A stretch of DNA of 13,055 bases from Lachnospiraceae bacterium (GCA_009774465.1 VSNT01000112.1:1-13055), one strand, 5' to 3'. Positions 1 through 7,051 are shown, counted from the first letter of the stretch. Program-made: numbers and translations. The notes: generated by a model from the sequence alone, not told the origin.

Positions 1-58
1 GATGAGCCTCCGGGATTACCACTGGGGGCAATCCTAGTGGTAATCCCGGAGGCTCATC
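1..58. repeat. Perfect 23-bp inverted repeat at the window edge (fold-back)
   Basis: Bases 1-23 are the exact reverse complement of 36-58, separated by a 12-base loop (24-35). The right arm reads sensibly as a Gly/Pro/Ser linker (GNPSGNPGGSS) of the downstream surface protein. The left arm, in the same frame, starts with a TGA at 3-5. A perfect, uninterrupted palindrome exactly at the end of the sequence, inside a low-complexity coding linker, is what an assembly fold-back would look like. A genuine hairpin or a small inversion cannot be excluded. The true upstream coding sequence probably departs from this sequence somewhere before position 36. Confidence 0.85.
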
Positions 59-1013
59 CGATCCGAATGCAACCAGATCACCTAAACCAACCAGTTCAAC
101 ATCACCGTCGCCCTCATCATCACCGGAGGTTACCAAGTATACGGTATCCGTATCAGGCGGAAGCGGCAGCGGAAGATATGCGGCTGGTGAAATTGTAGCA
201 GTAAATGCTTACTATATGGGTGAAGGGCAGGCGTTTGACCGTTGGACTTCATCAACAGCAGGCGTTGGATTCTCTAATCCCAATGCCACATCAGCTACCT
301 TTACCATGCCGGCGGCTAACGTAGCAATTACCGCTACATATAAGACTGGAAGCGGTACAGCAGGAGGTACTGGTGGAGGAAGTGGAGCTGGAACCGGAAC
401 TGGTGGAAGCTCCGGAGGAAGTGGAACCACAAGTAATAACGGAACTACAGTGGAAGTGACAAAACCGGGTATTTCCAATACCAATTATGCAGGTGCTTCT
501 GTAAGTGGAGCGACAGATAACTTTATTGTTAAGGTTACGGAAGATCAGTCGGCAACAGATGCTGTCATTGCAGCATTGCAGGCAAGGTATGGAGATATCA
601 GCAGAATAAAATATCTGCCTATGGATATCAGTTTATATGATTCCACCGGACGAACCAGAATCGCAGATACCACAGGTATTACGGTTAACTTAACGCTTCC
701 ATTGCCGGATGATTTGGTGCAGTATGCAGGAAACAATAAGGTGGCAGCGGTTTCTAACGGAGCCTTGGAGGATTTGAATGTAAGATTTACTACAGTAGGC
801 GGTGTGCCATGTGTGAACTTTACGGCCACTCATTTTTCACCATATGTAATTTATGTGGATACTGCAAACCTGACAGAGGCAACCATTGATACTACGCCTA
901 AGACAGGTGATCCGATTCATCCCAAATGGTTCCTTGCACTTGGAATGGCATGTATTTCATTGGTATTGTTCTTTAAACGTGACAAGGTAGTAGTTAAATC
1001 AAAAACAGCATAG
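6..1013 (+). CDS. Cell-wall-anchored surface protein, 3' part (InlB-B-like repeat, LPXTG-like anchor)
   Basis: This is the C-terminal part of a secreted surface protein; the beginning is missing. In order it shows: a Gly/Ser/Pro linker (about 24-130); one divergent InlB-B/Flg_new-type beta repeat (about 135-340; cues are YTVSVSGGSGSGRYAAGE, FDRW and FTMPAANVAITATYK); a Gly-rich linker (about 346-430); a roughly 111-residue domain (522-854) ending in HFSPYVIY; and a sorting signal TPKTGD (894-911) followed by IHPKWFLALG, a hydrophobic stretch and a basic tail. TPKTG resembles the (S/P)PXTG motifs that sortase B uses in Clostridioides difficile, so wall attachment is inferred. The stop overlaps the ribosome site of the next gene, only 8 bp away, so the two are likely cotranscribed. 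The ATG at 216 lies inside the repeat and is not a start. The in-frame TGA at 3-5 belongs to the suspect left arm of the inverted repeat. The ligand is unknown. Confidence 0.85.
   Translation, partial: ASGITTGGNPSGNPGGSSDPNATRSPKPTSSTSPSPSSSPEVTKYTVSVSGGSGSGRYAAGEIVAVNAYYMGEGQAFDRWTSSTAGVGFSNPNATSATFTMPAANVAITATYKTGSGTAGGTGGGSGAGTGTGGSSGGSGTTSNNGTTVEVTKPGISNTNYAGASVSGATDNFIVKVTEDQSATDAVIAALQARYGDISRIKYLPMDISLYDSTGRTRIADTTGITVNLTLPLPDDLVQYAGNNKVAAVSNGALEDLNVRFTTVGGVPCVNFTATHFSPYVIYVDTANLTEATIDTTPKTGDPIHPKWFLALGMACISLVLFFKRDKVVVKSKTA
349..430 (+). repeat. Gly-rich low-complexity linker repeat
   Basis: Imperfect tandem GGA/GGT/AGT/ACT-rich codons encode alternating Gly, Ser, Thr and Ala. The stretch separates the InlB-B-like repeat from the membrane-proximal domain. 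It is probably a flexible stalk. The similar Gly/Pro/Ser stretch at 24-60 is where the window begins, so such linkers may also have hampered assembly. Confidence 0.6.
894..1010 (+). other. Sortase-type sorting signal, surface protein 1
   Basis: The codons read TPKTGD, then PIHPKWFLALG, a hydrophobic segment (MACISLVLFF) and a Lys/Arg-rich tail to the stop. This is the three-part pattern of a cell-wall sorting signal: motif, membrane segment, positive tail. The core TGDxIHPKWFLALG is repeated almost exactly in the next gene (3716-3757). Confidence 0.8.
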
Positions 1014-1021
1014 GAGTTCCT

Positions 1022-3820
1022 ATGAATAAGAAAATTGCAAAAACTTTGGGTTCGCTGCTGCTGCTTACAGCAGTAGCAGTTACCCAGGTACCTGTATCAG
1101 ATGTGGAAGCGGTAGCGTCTGCATCTGATTTTCAGATGGATGGAAATAAATTAATGAAGTATTCAGGCACGTCGGAAGTCGTGTCTATTCCTGATGATGT
1201 CAGAGAAATCGGGGAGGAAGCCTTTGCAGGCAATGATAATATAATTAAAGTTAATATAGGCGGAAAAGTAAAATCCATCGGCTATCGGGCCTTTGCAGAT
1301 TGTGACAGCCTGCGCACGATTGCAGTGGGAGACAGTGTAGAAGAAATTGGAACAGCAGCTTTCAGCAATAATAAAGAACTTACCAATGTGACATTAGGCA
1401 CACAGGTGAGGAAAGTCGGAAACGGCGTCTTTGCAGGATGCAGCCAGTTAGCTGACTTGTCTGTTTCAGCGGGAAATACATTTTTAATGTATTCAAATGG
1501 TGTTTTATATGACAGTGAGCAGACCAAAGTTTATGCCCTTATGCCGGCCTGCGAGCGGGGGGCGTATACGCTGCCCGGAACAGTTACAGAAATTGCAGGA
1601 TACGCATTTTGGGGGAATCCTTATCTGGAAAAGGTGACATTGGGTAGTGGCTTAAATGAAGTCAGCGCCTATGCTTTTTCTAACTGTATTAATTTAAAGG
1701 AAGTGGATATTCCACTGACAGTAAGGGGAATTGGAGCGAAAGCGTTTGAGGATTGCGTGAATCTTTCCAGTGTGAGCCTGCCTGACTCTATGGCAGTAAT
1801 AAACAGCACTGCATTTGATGGATGTCCGAATGTAAACTTTACGGCTACGCCGGGTACTTATGGTGCGGAATTTGCAGCAGCATTACAGAAATCCGAGGTA
1901 GAAGAAGTTGAATATGAGGATGTACAGGATGCAGAGGTGATAGATGCAGATAAAATTTCCAATGAAGCGGGAACTGGTGATACGGATACCGAAAATACGG
2001 TGCAGCCAGATGCCGGTGCAGACACGACGCCAACACCTGATACAGGTTTAAATACAAATGCAGGACAGGAAGCAACTCCTTCTCCGGGGCTTGTGACAGA
2101 GACAGAGATTATCAATAATAAAACTTTATTGGGTGAATCCAGTATTGTTTCCGGTAGAGCGGTAGTTTTCATTGATAACAGACAGTCCAGTGTTTTAAGC
2201 GGTGGTCAGCAGACCGGAAGAATAGATTTATCTAATATTGGAAATGAGGCAGCCGAAACAGAACAAAGTAATATCAGCCAGATGAGTGAGGGCGATAATT
2301 TCGGAAGTCTATTGGCAGATAATGCGCAGAAAGGAAAGGATTTTCCCAAATATACGGTTGTAGGCGGTACAAAGATTGCCTCCCAGGCGTTTTACCAAAA
2401 CAGTGTGCTCTCTGAATATACCATAGAGGAGGGAATTACTGAAATTGGCGAATTTGCTTTTGCAAGATCGGGGCTTACTTCCGTTACAATTCCAGAAGGC
2501 GTTACGAAAATAGGATATGGAGCTTTTTATCATTGTGATAAATTAAGTGAAGTGATTCTGCCTGATTCCGTAACAGAAATTGATTTATATGCTTTTGATC
2601 AGACACCCTGGGTTACTGAAATGAAGACAGCCACATACCCTTATTTGATTGCCGGGGATGGAATATTGATTGCATATGCAGGCAATGACAGCGTAATTAA
2701 TATTCCGGATGGCGTGAAACAGATCGGTCCTGGTGTATTTAAGGAGCATATGGGAATTATAGCGGTTAATATTCCGGATACTGTGGAAGTGATCTGTGAA
2801 GAGGCATTTATGAACTGCCGGAATTTAAAGACAGTAAATGGCGGAAGAAATTTAGCAAAAGTAAAAGATCGTGCTTTTATGAACTGTCCCTTGTCTCAGG
2901 TAGTAATTCCGGCTTCCATGCAGGAGGTTGGTTTGGGAGCTTATGCGCTGGTGAATGGAACGGATACGGTGGTATTTGAGGGAAGTACGCTTCCCCGGCT
3001 TTCTATGGAAAGCAGTGCAATGCGTCTTGCAAATCAAACTTATCGTACTTATGCATTTAACAATATCAGGAATGCAATTATTCCTGATGATGTCAGTGAC
3101 TTTGAAGGAACTGTGTTAGAAGAAGGAACTTATGGATATAATGGAATTATTATAACTCAGTCCGGCACTCAGACAGCAGATTATCGGAGTGGCGTTTTGA
3201 AAGAGACCGGAAGCGGAGTAGTGATTGATTTAAACAGCAGCAGTATAAAGGACACGGATAATGCTATGGCAGCAATTGCAGGAAATAGTGATGCTTATGT
3301 GCTTAAAATCACAGATTCTGAGAGCGCGGCAGAGAGAATTTCAGCAGCCTATGGAGAATTATATGGAGGAAGGACTCCGGCAGGACTTAAGGCATATGAT
3401 ATGTCTCTTTATGATGATTCAGGAACTGTTCCAATCACTAAATTAGGCAGGCAGTACATTACTGTTCAGTTTAAATTGCCTGCAGATACAGCGGCGGATA
3501 ATCTGCATGTTGTAACTTTAGATCAGGATGGGCAGTTGGAAGCTTTGGAACACCGCATTCTGGAATTGGAAGATGAGACATATATTCAGTTTACCACCAG
3601 CCATTTTTCACCTCTTGGCATTTACAGCTATTCAGCCGTTAATGGCCAGGCTGTGGTGACAAATGGTCAGGCTGTAATCACCAGCTTATCTGGAAATAAA
3701 GATGACACGCCGGATACCGGAGATTTTATTCATCCTAAGTGGTTTCTTGCATTAGGGCTTTTTGCCGGTGCTGTAGCGCTTTTCTTTTATCAGGGAAAGC
3801 GTGGAAGAAAAATTAAATAG
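1022..3820 (+). CDS. BspA-type leucine-rich-repeat surface protein, wall-anchored
   Basis: This 932-residue secreted protein is probably an adhesin or host/matrix-binding protein. Residues 1-34 form a signal peptide (MNKK, then a Leu/Ala/Val core, with an ASA-type cleavage site near 30-34). Two blocks of BspA/LRR_5 repeats follow (about 45-290 and 444-665), with recurring units of the type IPxxVxxIGxxAFxxCxxL. Between them, about 293-443 is an acidic, Thr/Pro-rich linker (TPTPDTG, TPSPG). Residues 759-868 form the same domain type as the preceding protein (YDMSLYD at 792, HFSP at 861). A short repeat NGQAV(V/I)T occurs twice just before the anchor. The sorting signal TPDTG is at 896-900, followed by IHPKWFLALG, a membrane segment and a basic tail. 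The start is supported by AGGAG at 1012-1016, five bases upstream. The gene follows its neighbour by 8 bp and ends at a strong terminator. The binding partner cannot be told from sequence. Confidence 0.93.
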   Translation: MNKKIAKTLGSLLLLTAVAVTQVPVSDVEAVASASDFQMDGNKLMKYSGTSEVVSIPDDVREIGEEAFAGNDNIIKVNIGGKVKSIGYRAFADCDSLRTIAVGDSVEEIGTAAFSNNKELTNVTLGTQVRKVGNGVFAGCSQLADLSVSAGNTFLMYSNGVLYDSEQTKVYALMPACERGAYTLPGTVTEIAGYAFWGNPYLEKVTLGSGLNEVSAYAFSNCINLKEVDIPLTVRGIGAKAFEDCVNLSSVSLPDSMAVINSTAFDGCPNVNFTATPGTYGAEFAAALQKSEVEEVEYEDVQDAEVIDADKISNEAGTGDTDTENTVQPDAGADTTPTPDTGLNTNAGQEATPSPGLVTETEIINNKTLLGESSIVSGRAVVFIDNRQSSVLSGGQQTGRIDLSNIGNEAAETEQSNISQMSEGDNFGSLLADNAQKGKDFPKYTVVGGTKIASQAFYQNSVLSEYTIEEGITEIGEFAFARSGLTSVTIPEGVTKIGYGAFYHCDKLSEVILPDSVTEIDLYAFDQTPWVTEMKTATYPYLIAGDGILIAYAGNDSVINIPDGVKQIGPGVFKEHMGIIAVNIPDTVEVICEEAFMNCRNLKTVNGGRNLAKVKDRAFMNCPLSQVVIPASMQEVGLGAYALVNGTDTVVFEGSTLPRLSMESSAMRLANQTYRTYAFNNIRNAIIPDDVSDFEGTVLEEGTYGYNGIIITQSGTQTADYRSGVLKETGSGVVIDLNSSSIKDTDNAMAAIAGNSDAYVLKITDSESAAERISAAYGELYGGRTPAGLKAYDMSLYDDSGTVPITKLGRQYITVQFKLPADTAADNLHVVTLDQDGQLEALEHRILELEDETYIQFTTSHFSPLGIYSYSAVNGQAVVTNGQAVITSLSGNKDDTPDTGDFIHPKWFLALGLFAGAVALFFYQGKRGRKIK
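3707..3817 (+). other. Sortase-type sorting signal, BspA-like protein
   Basis: TPDTGD, FIHPKWFLALG, a hydrophobic segment (LFAGAVALFF) and a KRGRK tail form the C-terminus. Of the 14-residue core starting at TGD, 13 residues match the upstream protein, while 7 of those 13 codons differ synonymously. The match is therefore held at protein level and is not a recent DNA duplication. Confidence 0.8.
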
Positions 3821-3842
3821 CTTTTAGGTAGAACTGTTAAAG

Positions 3843-3883
3843 ACTCCCGGCATATCATAAATTAAAAAGCCGGGAGTTTTTTT
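3843..3883 (+). terminator. Rho-independent terminator of the surface-protein operon
   Basis: A perfect 9-bp GC-rich stem (ACTCCCGGC at 3843-3851 with GCCGGGAGT at 3869-3877) closes a 17-base A/T-rich loop and runs into seven T residues (3877-3883). It lies 22 bp after the stop of the BspA-like gene. The next start codon, ATG at 3884, follows the T-run directly, so the hairpin overlaps the initiation region of the protease gene. Confidence 0.88.
3872..3876 (+). promoter_or_regulatory. Ribosome binding site inside the terminator stem
   Basis: GGGAG sits 7 bases before the ATG at 3884. It lies wholly within the descending arm of the terminator. The reading frame is closed by TAA at 3863-3865, and no ATG, GTG or TTG lies between that stop and 3884, so no earlier start is possible. 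On a read-through transcript this site would be paired in the hairpin. Use of this site is inferred. Confidence 0.6.
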
Positions 3884-4795
3884 ATGCTTCGGGTAAGACA
3901 ACAAGTAGGATGCAGCGACGAAGTAGCCTCTTTCTATAATGGCAGGGGAATTACAGTGGCAATGTTGGATACAGGAGTGGCATTTCATCCTGATTTTGAT
4001 AATAGAATTATAGCATTTAAAGATTTTGTACATGGAAAAAAGAAGTTATATGATGACAGCGGACATGGAACGCATGTGGCAGGCTGTCTGTGTGGCAGCG
4101 GCTGTATTTCAGCCGGAAAATACAGAGGAATTGCACCGGAAAGCAGGCTGGTAGTTGGAAAGGTACTGGATGAAAACGGGGATGGTGTGATAGAAAATAT
4201 GGCCCAGGGAATCATCTGGGTGCTGGACCATCAAAGAGAGTATAACATTCGTATTTTAAATATTTCCATCGGCATGGGGGAAAATGCGGAAAAGGAACGT
4301 ATGAATCAACTTCTTACGCTGGTGGATGAAGCGTGGAAAAGCGGGCTGATTGTAGTGTGTGCGGCTGGAAATATGGGGCCGGATGCAATGACAATCTCTC
4401 CTTTAGGTGCACGCAGGGAAGTAATTACCGTAGGATGCCATGAGGGCGGTTATTTTGGCAGCCGAAAGCAGTTATGTGAAAATTATTCCGGACGGGGGCC
4501 AAGCCCCTATGCATTAAAAAAACCGGATATTGTGGCACCGGGAACAGACATTGTTTCCTGTAATGCAAGAGTAAGAAAAGCAGGACGGTTTTACAGAGAC
4601 GGATACATTGCAAAAAGCGGAACATCTATGGCCACGCCTGTTGTTTCAGGTGGTCTGGCTCTTCTTCTGCAAAAATATCCTTTTTATTCTAATGAGCAGG
4701 CGAAGCAGAAGTTGCTTTATACAGCAAAAGATTTAAATGAGCCCTGGAACAAACAGGGATGGGGAATGATTCAGATTGACAGATTATTGCAGTAA
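3884..4795 (+). CDS. Intracellular subtilisin-like serine protease (peptidase S8)
   Basis: This 303-residue subtilase carries the full triad: Asp29 in AMLDTGV, His61 in SGHGTHVAG and Ser248 in SGTSMATPVVSG. The oxyanion-hole Asn is in CAAGNMGP. There is no signal peptide, no membrane segment and essentially no propeptide: the catalytic fold begins about 20 residues in. That resembles the cytoplasmic ISP-type subtilisins more than secreted ones. The start at 3884 is forced, because TAA at 3863-3865 closes the frame and no other start codon intervenes; GGGAG at 3872-3876 serves as ribosome site. No clear promoter or terminator of its own is visible; expression may come from read-through of the upstream terminator or from a weak local promoter. 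Possible roles are intracellular protein turnover or processing. The substrate is unknown, and a link to the surface proteins upstream is not shown. Confidence 0.92.
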   Translation: MLRVRQQVGCSDEVASFYNGRGITVAMLDTGVAFHPDFDNRIIAFKDFVHGKKKLYDDSGHGTHVAGCLCGSGCISAGKYRGIAPESRLVVGKVLDENGDGVIENMAQGIIWVLDHQREYNIRILNISIGMGENAEKERMNQLLTLVDEAWKSGLIVVCAAGNMGPDAMTISPLGARREVITVGCHEGGYFGSRKQLCENYSGRGPSPYALKKPDIVAPGTDIVSCNARVRKAGRFYRDGYIAKSGTSMATPVVSGGLALLLQKYPFYSNEQAKQKLLYTAKDLNEPWNKQGWGMIQIDRLLQ

Positions 4796-4816
4796 AACCC
4801 TCACGAGAATAAAAGA

Positions 4817-4845
4817 TTGACATAAGTTGTTCTATTGTATACAAT
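4817..4845 (+). promoter_or_regulatory. Sigma-A promoter of the citrate synthase operon
   Basis: A perfect -35 TTGACA (4817-4822) and a -10 TACAAT (4840-4845) are separated by 17 bases. Transcription would start near 4852, about 40 bases before the synthase ATG. It is the only near-consensus promoter I could find in the window. Its -10 is covered by the palindrome at 4834-4845. Confidence 0.85.
4834..4845. promoter_or_regulatory. Palindromic operator (probable GntR site) over the -10
   Basis: ATTGTATACAAT is a perfect 12-bp palindrome that ends exactly with the -10 hexamer. Short palindromes with a GTnnAC-like core are typical of FCD-type GntR regulators, and such a regulator is encoded two genes along in this same operon. 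A repressor bound here would block RNA polymerase. The pairing of this site with that regulator is inferred. Confidence 0.6.
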
Positions 4846-4891
4846 TATACATGTCATAAATAATAAATATTACATTCAGGAGGAAACTGTG

Positions 4892-6301
4892 ATGGCTGAC
4901 AATGATTTGTTTTTAGATAGACCGGTGTCACTGAATACGAAGAACAACTTACTTGAAATAGAAGAGCATATGTATATTCTGGATGATGTGGAAAAGCCAA
5001 ATGTATTCCGGAACATGTTCCCCTATTCCGAGGTACCCAAGATTCCTTTTAATGACAGAATTGTGCCACATAATATGCCGAAAAATATCTGGATTACTGA
5101 TACGACGTTTCGTGACGGACAGCAGTCCAGAGCCCCTTATACCACGGAGCAGATAGTGAAGATCTATGATTACCTTCACAGGCTGGGCGGCCCCAATGGC
5201 ATGATTCGTGCCAGCGAATTTTTCCTTTACAGTAAAAAGGACAGAGATGCTGTTTATAAGTGTATGGAAAGGGGATATCAGTTTCCGGAAGTGACAAGCT
5301 GGATTCGTGCCAGTAAGGAAGATTTTAAGCTGGTTAAGGAAATCGGCATGAAGGAAACCGGAATTTTAGTCAGCTGTTCTGACTATCATATTTTCCTGAA
5401 ATTGAAAATGACCAGAAGACAGGCGATGGAACATTATCTAAGTGTTGTGAAGCAGTGTCTGGATGAGGGAATCAGCGTCAGGTGTCATTTGGAAGATATT
5501 ACAAGAGCAGATATTTATGGATATGTGGTGCCTTTTTGCCTTGAATTAATGAAGCTGATGGAGGAATATCAGATTCCCATTAAAGTTCGCGCCTGCGATA
5601 CAATGGGATATGGGGTGAATTATCCCGGTGCAGTAATACCAAGAAGTGTTCAGGGAATTATTTATGCGCTGCATACCCATGCAGGCGTGCCTCATGAGCT
5701 GATTGAATGGCATGGACATAATGATTTCTACAAGGCGGTAGTTAATTCTACCACCGCATGGCTTTACGGGTGTTCCGGCGTCAATACTTCTTTGTTTGGC
5801 ATAGGGGAAAGAACAGGAAACACGCCTCTGGAGGCAATGGTGTTTGAGTATGCCCAGCTGAAAGGTGATTTAAATGGGATGGATACTACAGTGATCACGG
5901 AGCTGGCAGAATATTATGAAAAAGAGATCGGGTATCATATTCCTGACAGAACGCCTTTTGCAGGGAAAAATTTTAATGTGACAAGAGCGGGAATTCACGC
6001 AGATGGATTATTGAAAAATGAAGAAATTTACAATATATTTGATACGGAAAAGTTCTTAAACAGGCCGGTTTTATGCGCTGTTTCCAATACATCCGGGTTA
6101 GCAGGCATTGCTCATTGGATAAATACCTATTTTAAATTAGGCAGTGATAAACAGCTTGACAAGTCAAGTCCTCTGGTAGCAGAAATTAAAAAATGGGTGG
6201 ATAAGCAGTACGAGGAAGGACGCGTAACAGTAATGACAGACGAAGAATTGATTGAGCAGATAGCATTAGCCTGTAAAAAGCTTAATGTCACAATTGGGTA
6301 A
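4892..6301 (+). CDS. Probable Re-type citrate synthase (HMGL/isopropylmalate synthase-like)
   Basis: This 469-residue enzyme belongs to the DRE-TIM metallolyase (HMGL-like) superfamily. It has the signature DTTFRDGQQ at 70-78, where the Asp/Arg are active-site type residues, and the metal-binding HGHND at 274-278, followed by GERTGNTPLEAM. It lacks the C-terminal LeuA regulatory domain of full-length isopropylmalate synthases. Its overall sequence style (RAPYT, SEFFLYS, FNVTRAGIHADGLLKNEEIYNIFDTEK) matches my memory of Re-citrate synthases that are often annotated as isopropylmalate or homocitrate synthase. Reaction expected: acetyl-CoA plus oxaloacetate to citrate, in the cytoplasm. Cotranscription with isocitrate dehydrogenase supports citrate over leucine precursors. 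The start at 4892 has AGGAGG at 4878-4883, eight bases upstream; the in-frame ATG at 4835 lies inside the promoter and is rejected. Homocitrate synthase is the main alternative. Confidence 0.8.
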   Translation: MADNDLFLDRPVSLNTKNNLLEIEEHMYILDDVEKPNVFRNMFPYSEVPKIPFNDRIVPHNMPKNIWITDTTFRDGQQSRAPYTTEQIVKIYDYLHRLGGPNGMIRASEFFLYSKKDRDAVYKCMERGYQFPEVTSWIRASKEDFKLVKEIGMKETGILVSCSDYHIFLKLKMTRRQAMEHYLSVVKQCLDEGISVRCHLEDITRADIYGYVVPFCLELMKLMEEYQIPIKVRACDTMGYGVNYPGAVIPRSVQGIIYALHTHAGVPHELIEWHGHNDFYKAVVNSTTAWLYGCSGVNTSLFGIGERTGNTPLEAMVFEYAQLKGDLNGMDTTVITELAEYYEKEIGYHIPDRTPFAGKNFNVTRAGIHADGLLKNEEIYNIFDTEKFLNRPVLCAVSNTSGLAGIAHWINTYFKLGSDKQLDKSSPLVAEIKKWVDKQYEEGRVTVMTDEELIEQIALACKKLNVTIG

Positions 6302-6326
6302 GATGGAGGAAGGTAAGTAAATAAAT

Positions 6327-7001
6327 ATGAATAAGTATGATGTAAAGCAGGAAGTGACGGACAAGTATTCCCTGCGGGGCAGAGTTTTTCACAGGCTGAG
6401 AGAGGATATTCTGAACGGAAAATATAAGGAGCATGAGGAATTAAAGGAAGCTGCCATTGGAGAAGAATTGGGAGTGAGCCGGACGCCGGTAAGAGAAGCC
6501 TTCCGTCAGCTTGAGCTGGAGGGATTAATTCAAATCGTGCCTAATAAAGGCGCATATGTAACAGGAATCACCTCAAAGGATGTAAAGGATATATATATGA
6601 TACGTTCTTCCCTGGAGGGAATGTGCGCCCGTCTGGCAACAGAGCATATCACGAAGGAACAGTTGGAAGAAATAGAGGAAAATATATATCTTGCAAGCTT
6701 TCATGCTTCAAAAGGCCATATGGAGCAGATGGCAGAGCTTGATAACAGGTTTCACCATATTCTTTATGAAGCCTGCGATTCCAAAATGCTGCAGAACCTG
6801 CTGCAGGATTTTCATCAGTACGTGATAAGGATTCGCAAAAAGACGCTTTCCACAATGGAAAGAGGCATGGCGTCTAATGAGGAGCACTGCAGAATTATGG
6901 AGGCAATTAAGGCGGGAAATCCGGATGAAGCGGAACGTCTTGCCACTTTGCATATGACCAACGCATATGATAATATAGTTAAGAGCGGTTTATATGATTA
7001 G
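6327..7001 (+). CDS. GntR-family transcriptional regulator (FCD subfamily)
   Basis: This 224-residue regulator has an N-terminal winged helix-turn-helix (about 18-80; cues EELGVSRTPVREAFRQLELEGLI and PNKGAYV, shown in part). An all-helical FCD ligand domain follows (about 90-215). The usual FCD metal site is intact: Asp139, His143, His187 and His209. FCD proteins bind small carboxylates at this metal, which would suit a citrate or 2-oxoglutarate-related signal, but the ligand is inferred. The gene sits 25 bp after the synthase and about 60 bp before icd in the same operon, so it probably controls its own operon through the palindrome at 4834-4845. The start at 6327 is the only sensible ATG; the GGAGG at 6305-6309 is 17 bases away, unusually far, with AAGG at 6310-6313 somewhat nearer. 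Low translation relative to its neighbours would fit a regulator. Confidence 0.92.
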   Translation: MNKYDVKQEVTDKYSLRGRVFHRLREDILNGKYKEHEELKEAAIGEELGVSRTPVREAFRQLELEGLIQIVPNKGAYVTGITSKDVKDIYMIRSSLEGMCARLATEHITKEQLEEIEENIYLASFHASKGHMEQMAELDNRFHHILYEACDSKMLQNLLQDFHQYVIRIRKKTLSTMERGMASNEEHCRIMEAIKAGNPDEAERLATLHMTNAYDNIVKSGLYD

Positions 7002-7051
7002 GATAACGTGCAGAAATGCATTATGATGTAAAAAATAATTAAAGGAAAGGC

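Noticed and set aside
216..1013. A separate gene starting with ATG at 216
   Set aside because: The frame is open and domain-like upstream of 216, and the ATG lies within the InlB-B-like repeat with no ribosome site. It is an internal methionine of a longer protein.
3829..3863. Internal promoter in the terminator loop (TATCAT or TAAATT) for the protease
   Set aside because: No -35 resembling TTGACA lies at the right distance. I keep it only as a question to be tested by 5'-end mapping.
3884..4033. Minus-strand frame over the terminator and protease start
   Set aside because: It reads through the terminator stem and the well-supported subtilase N-terminus, with no family features.
4835..4891. 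Upstream in-frame start for the synthase, adding 19 residues
   Set aside because: It overlaps the -10 and the predicted transcription start and has no ribosome site. The ATG at 4892 has AGGAGG at eight bases.
7010..7022. Small TGCA-GAAA-TGCA hairpin between the GntR gene and icd
   Set aside because: A four-bp stem is too short to mean anything without conservation data.
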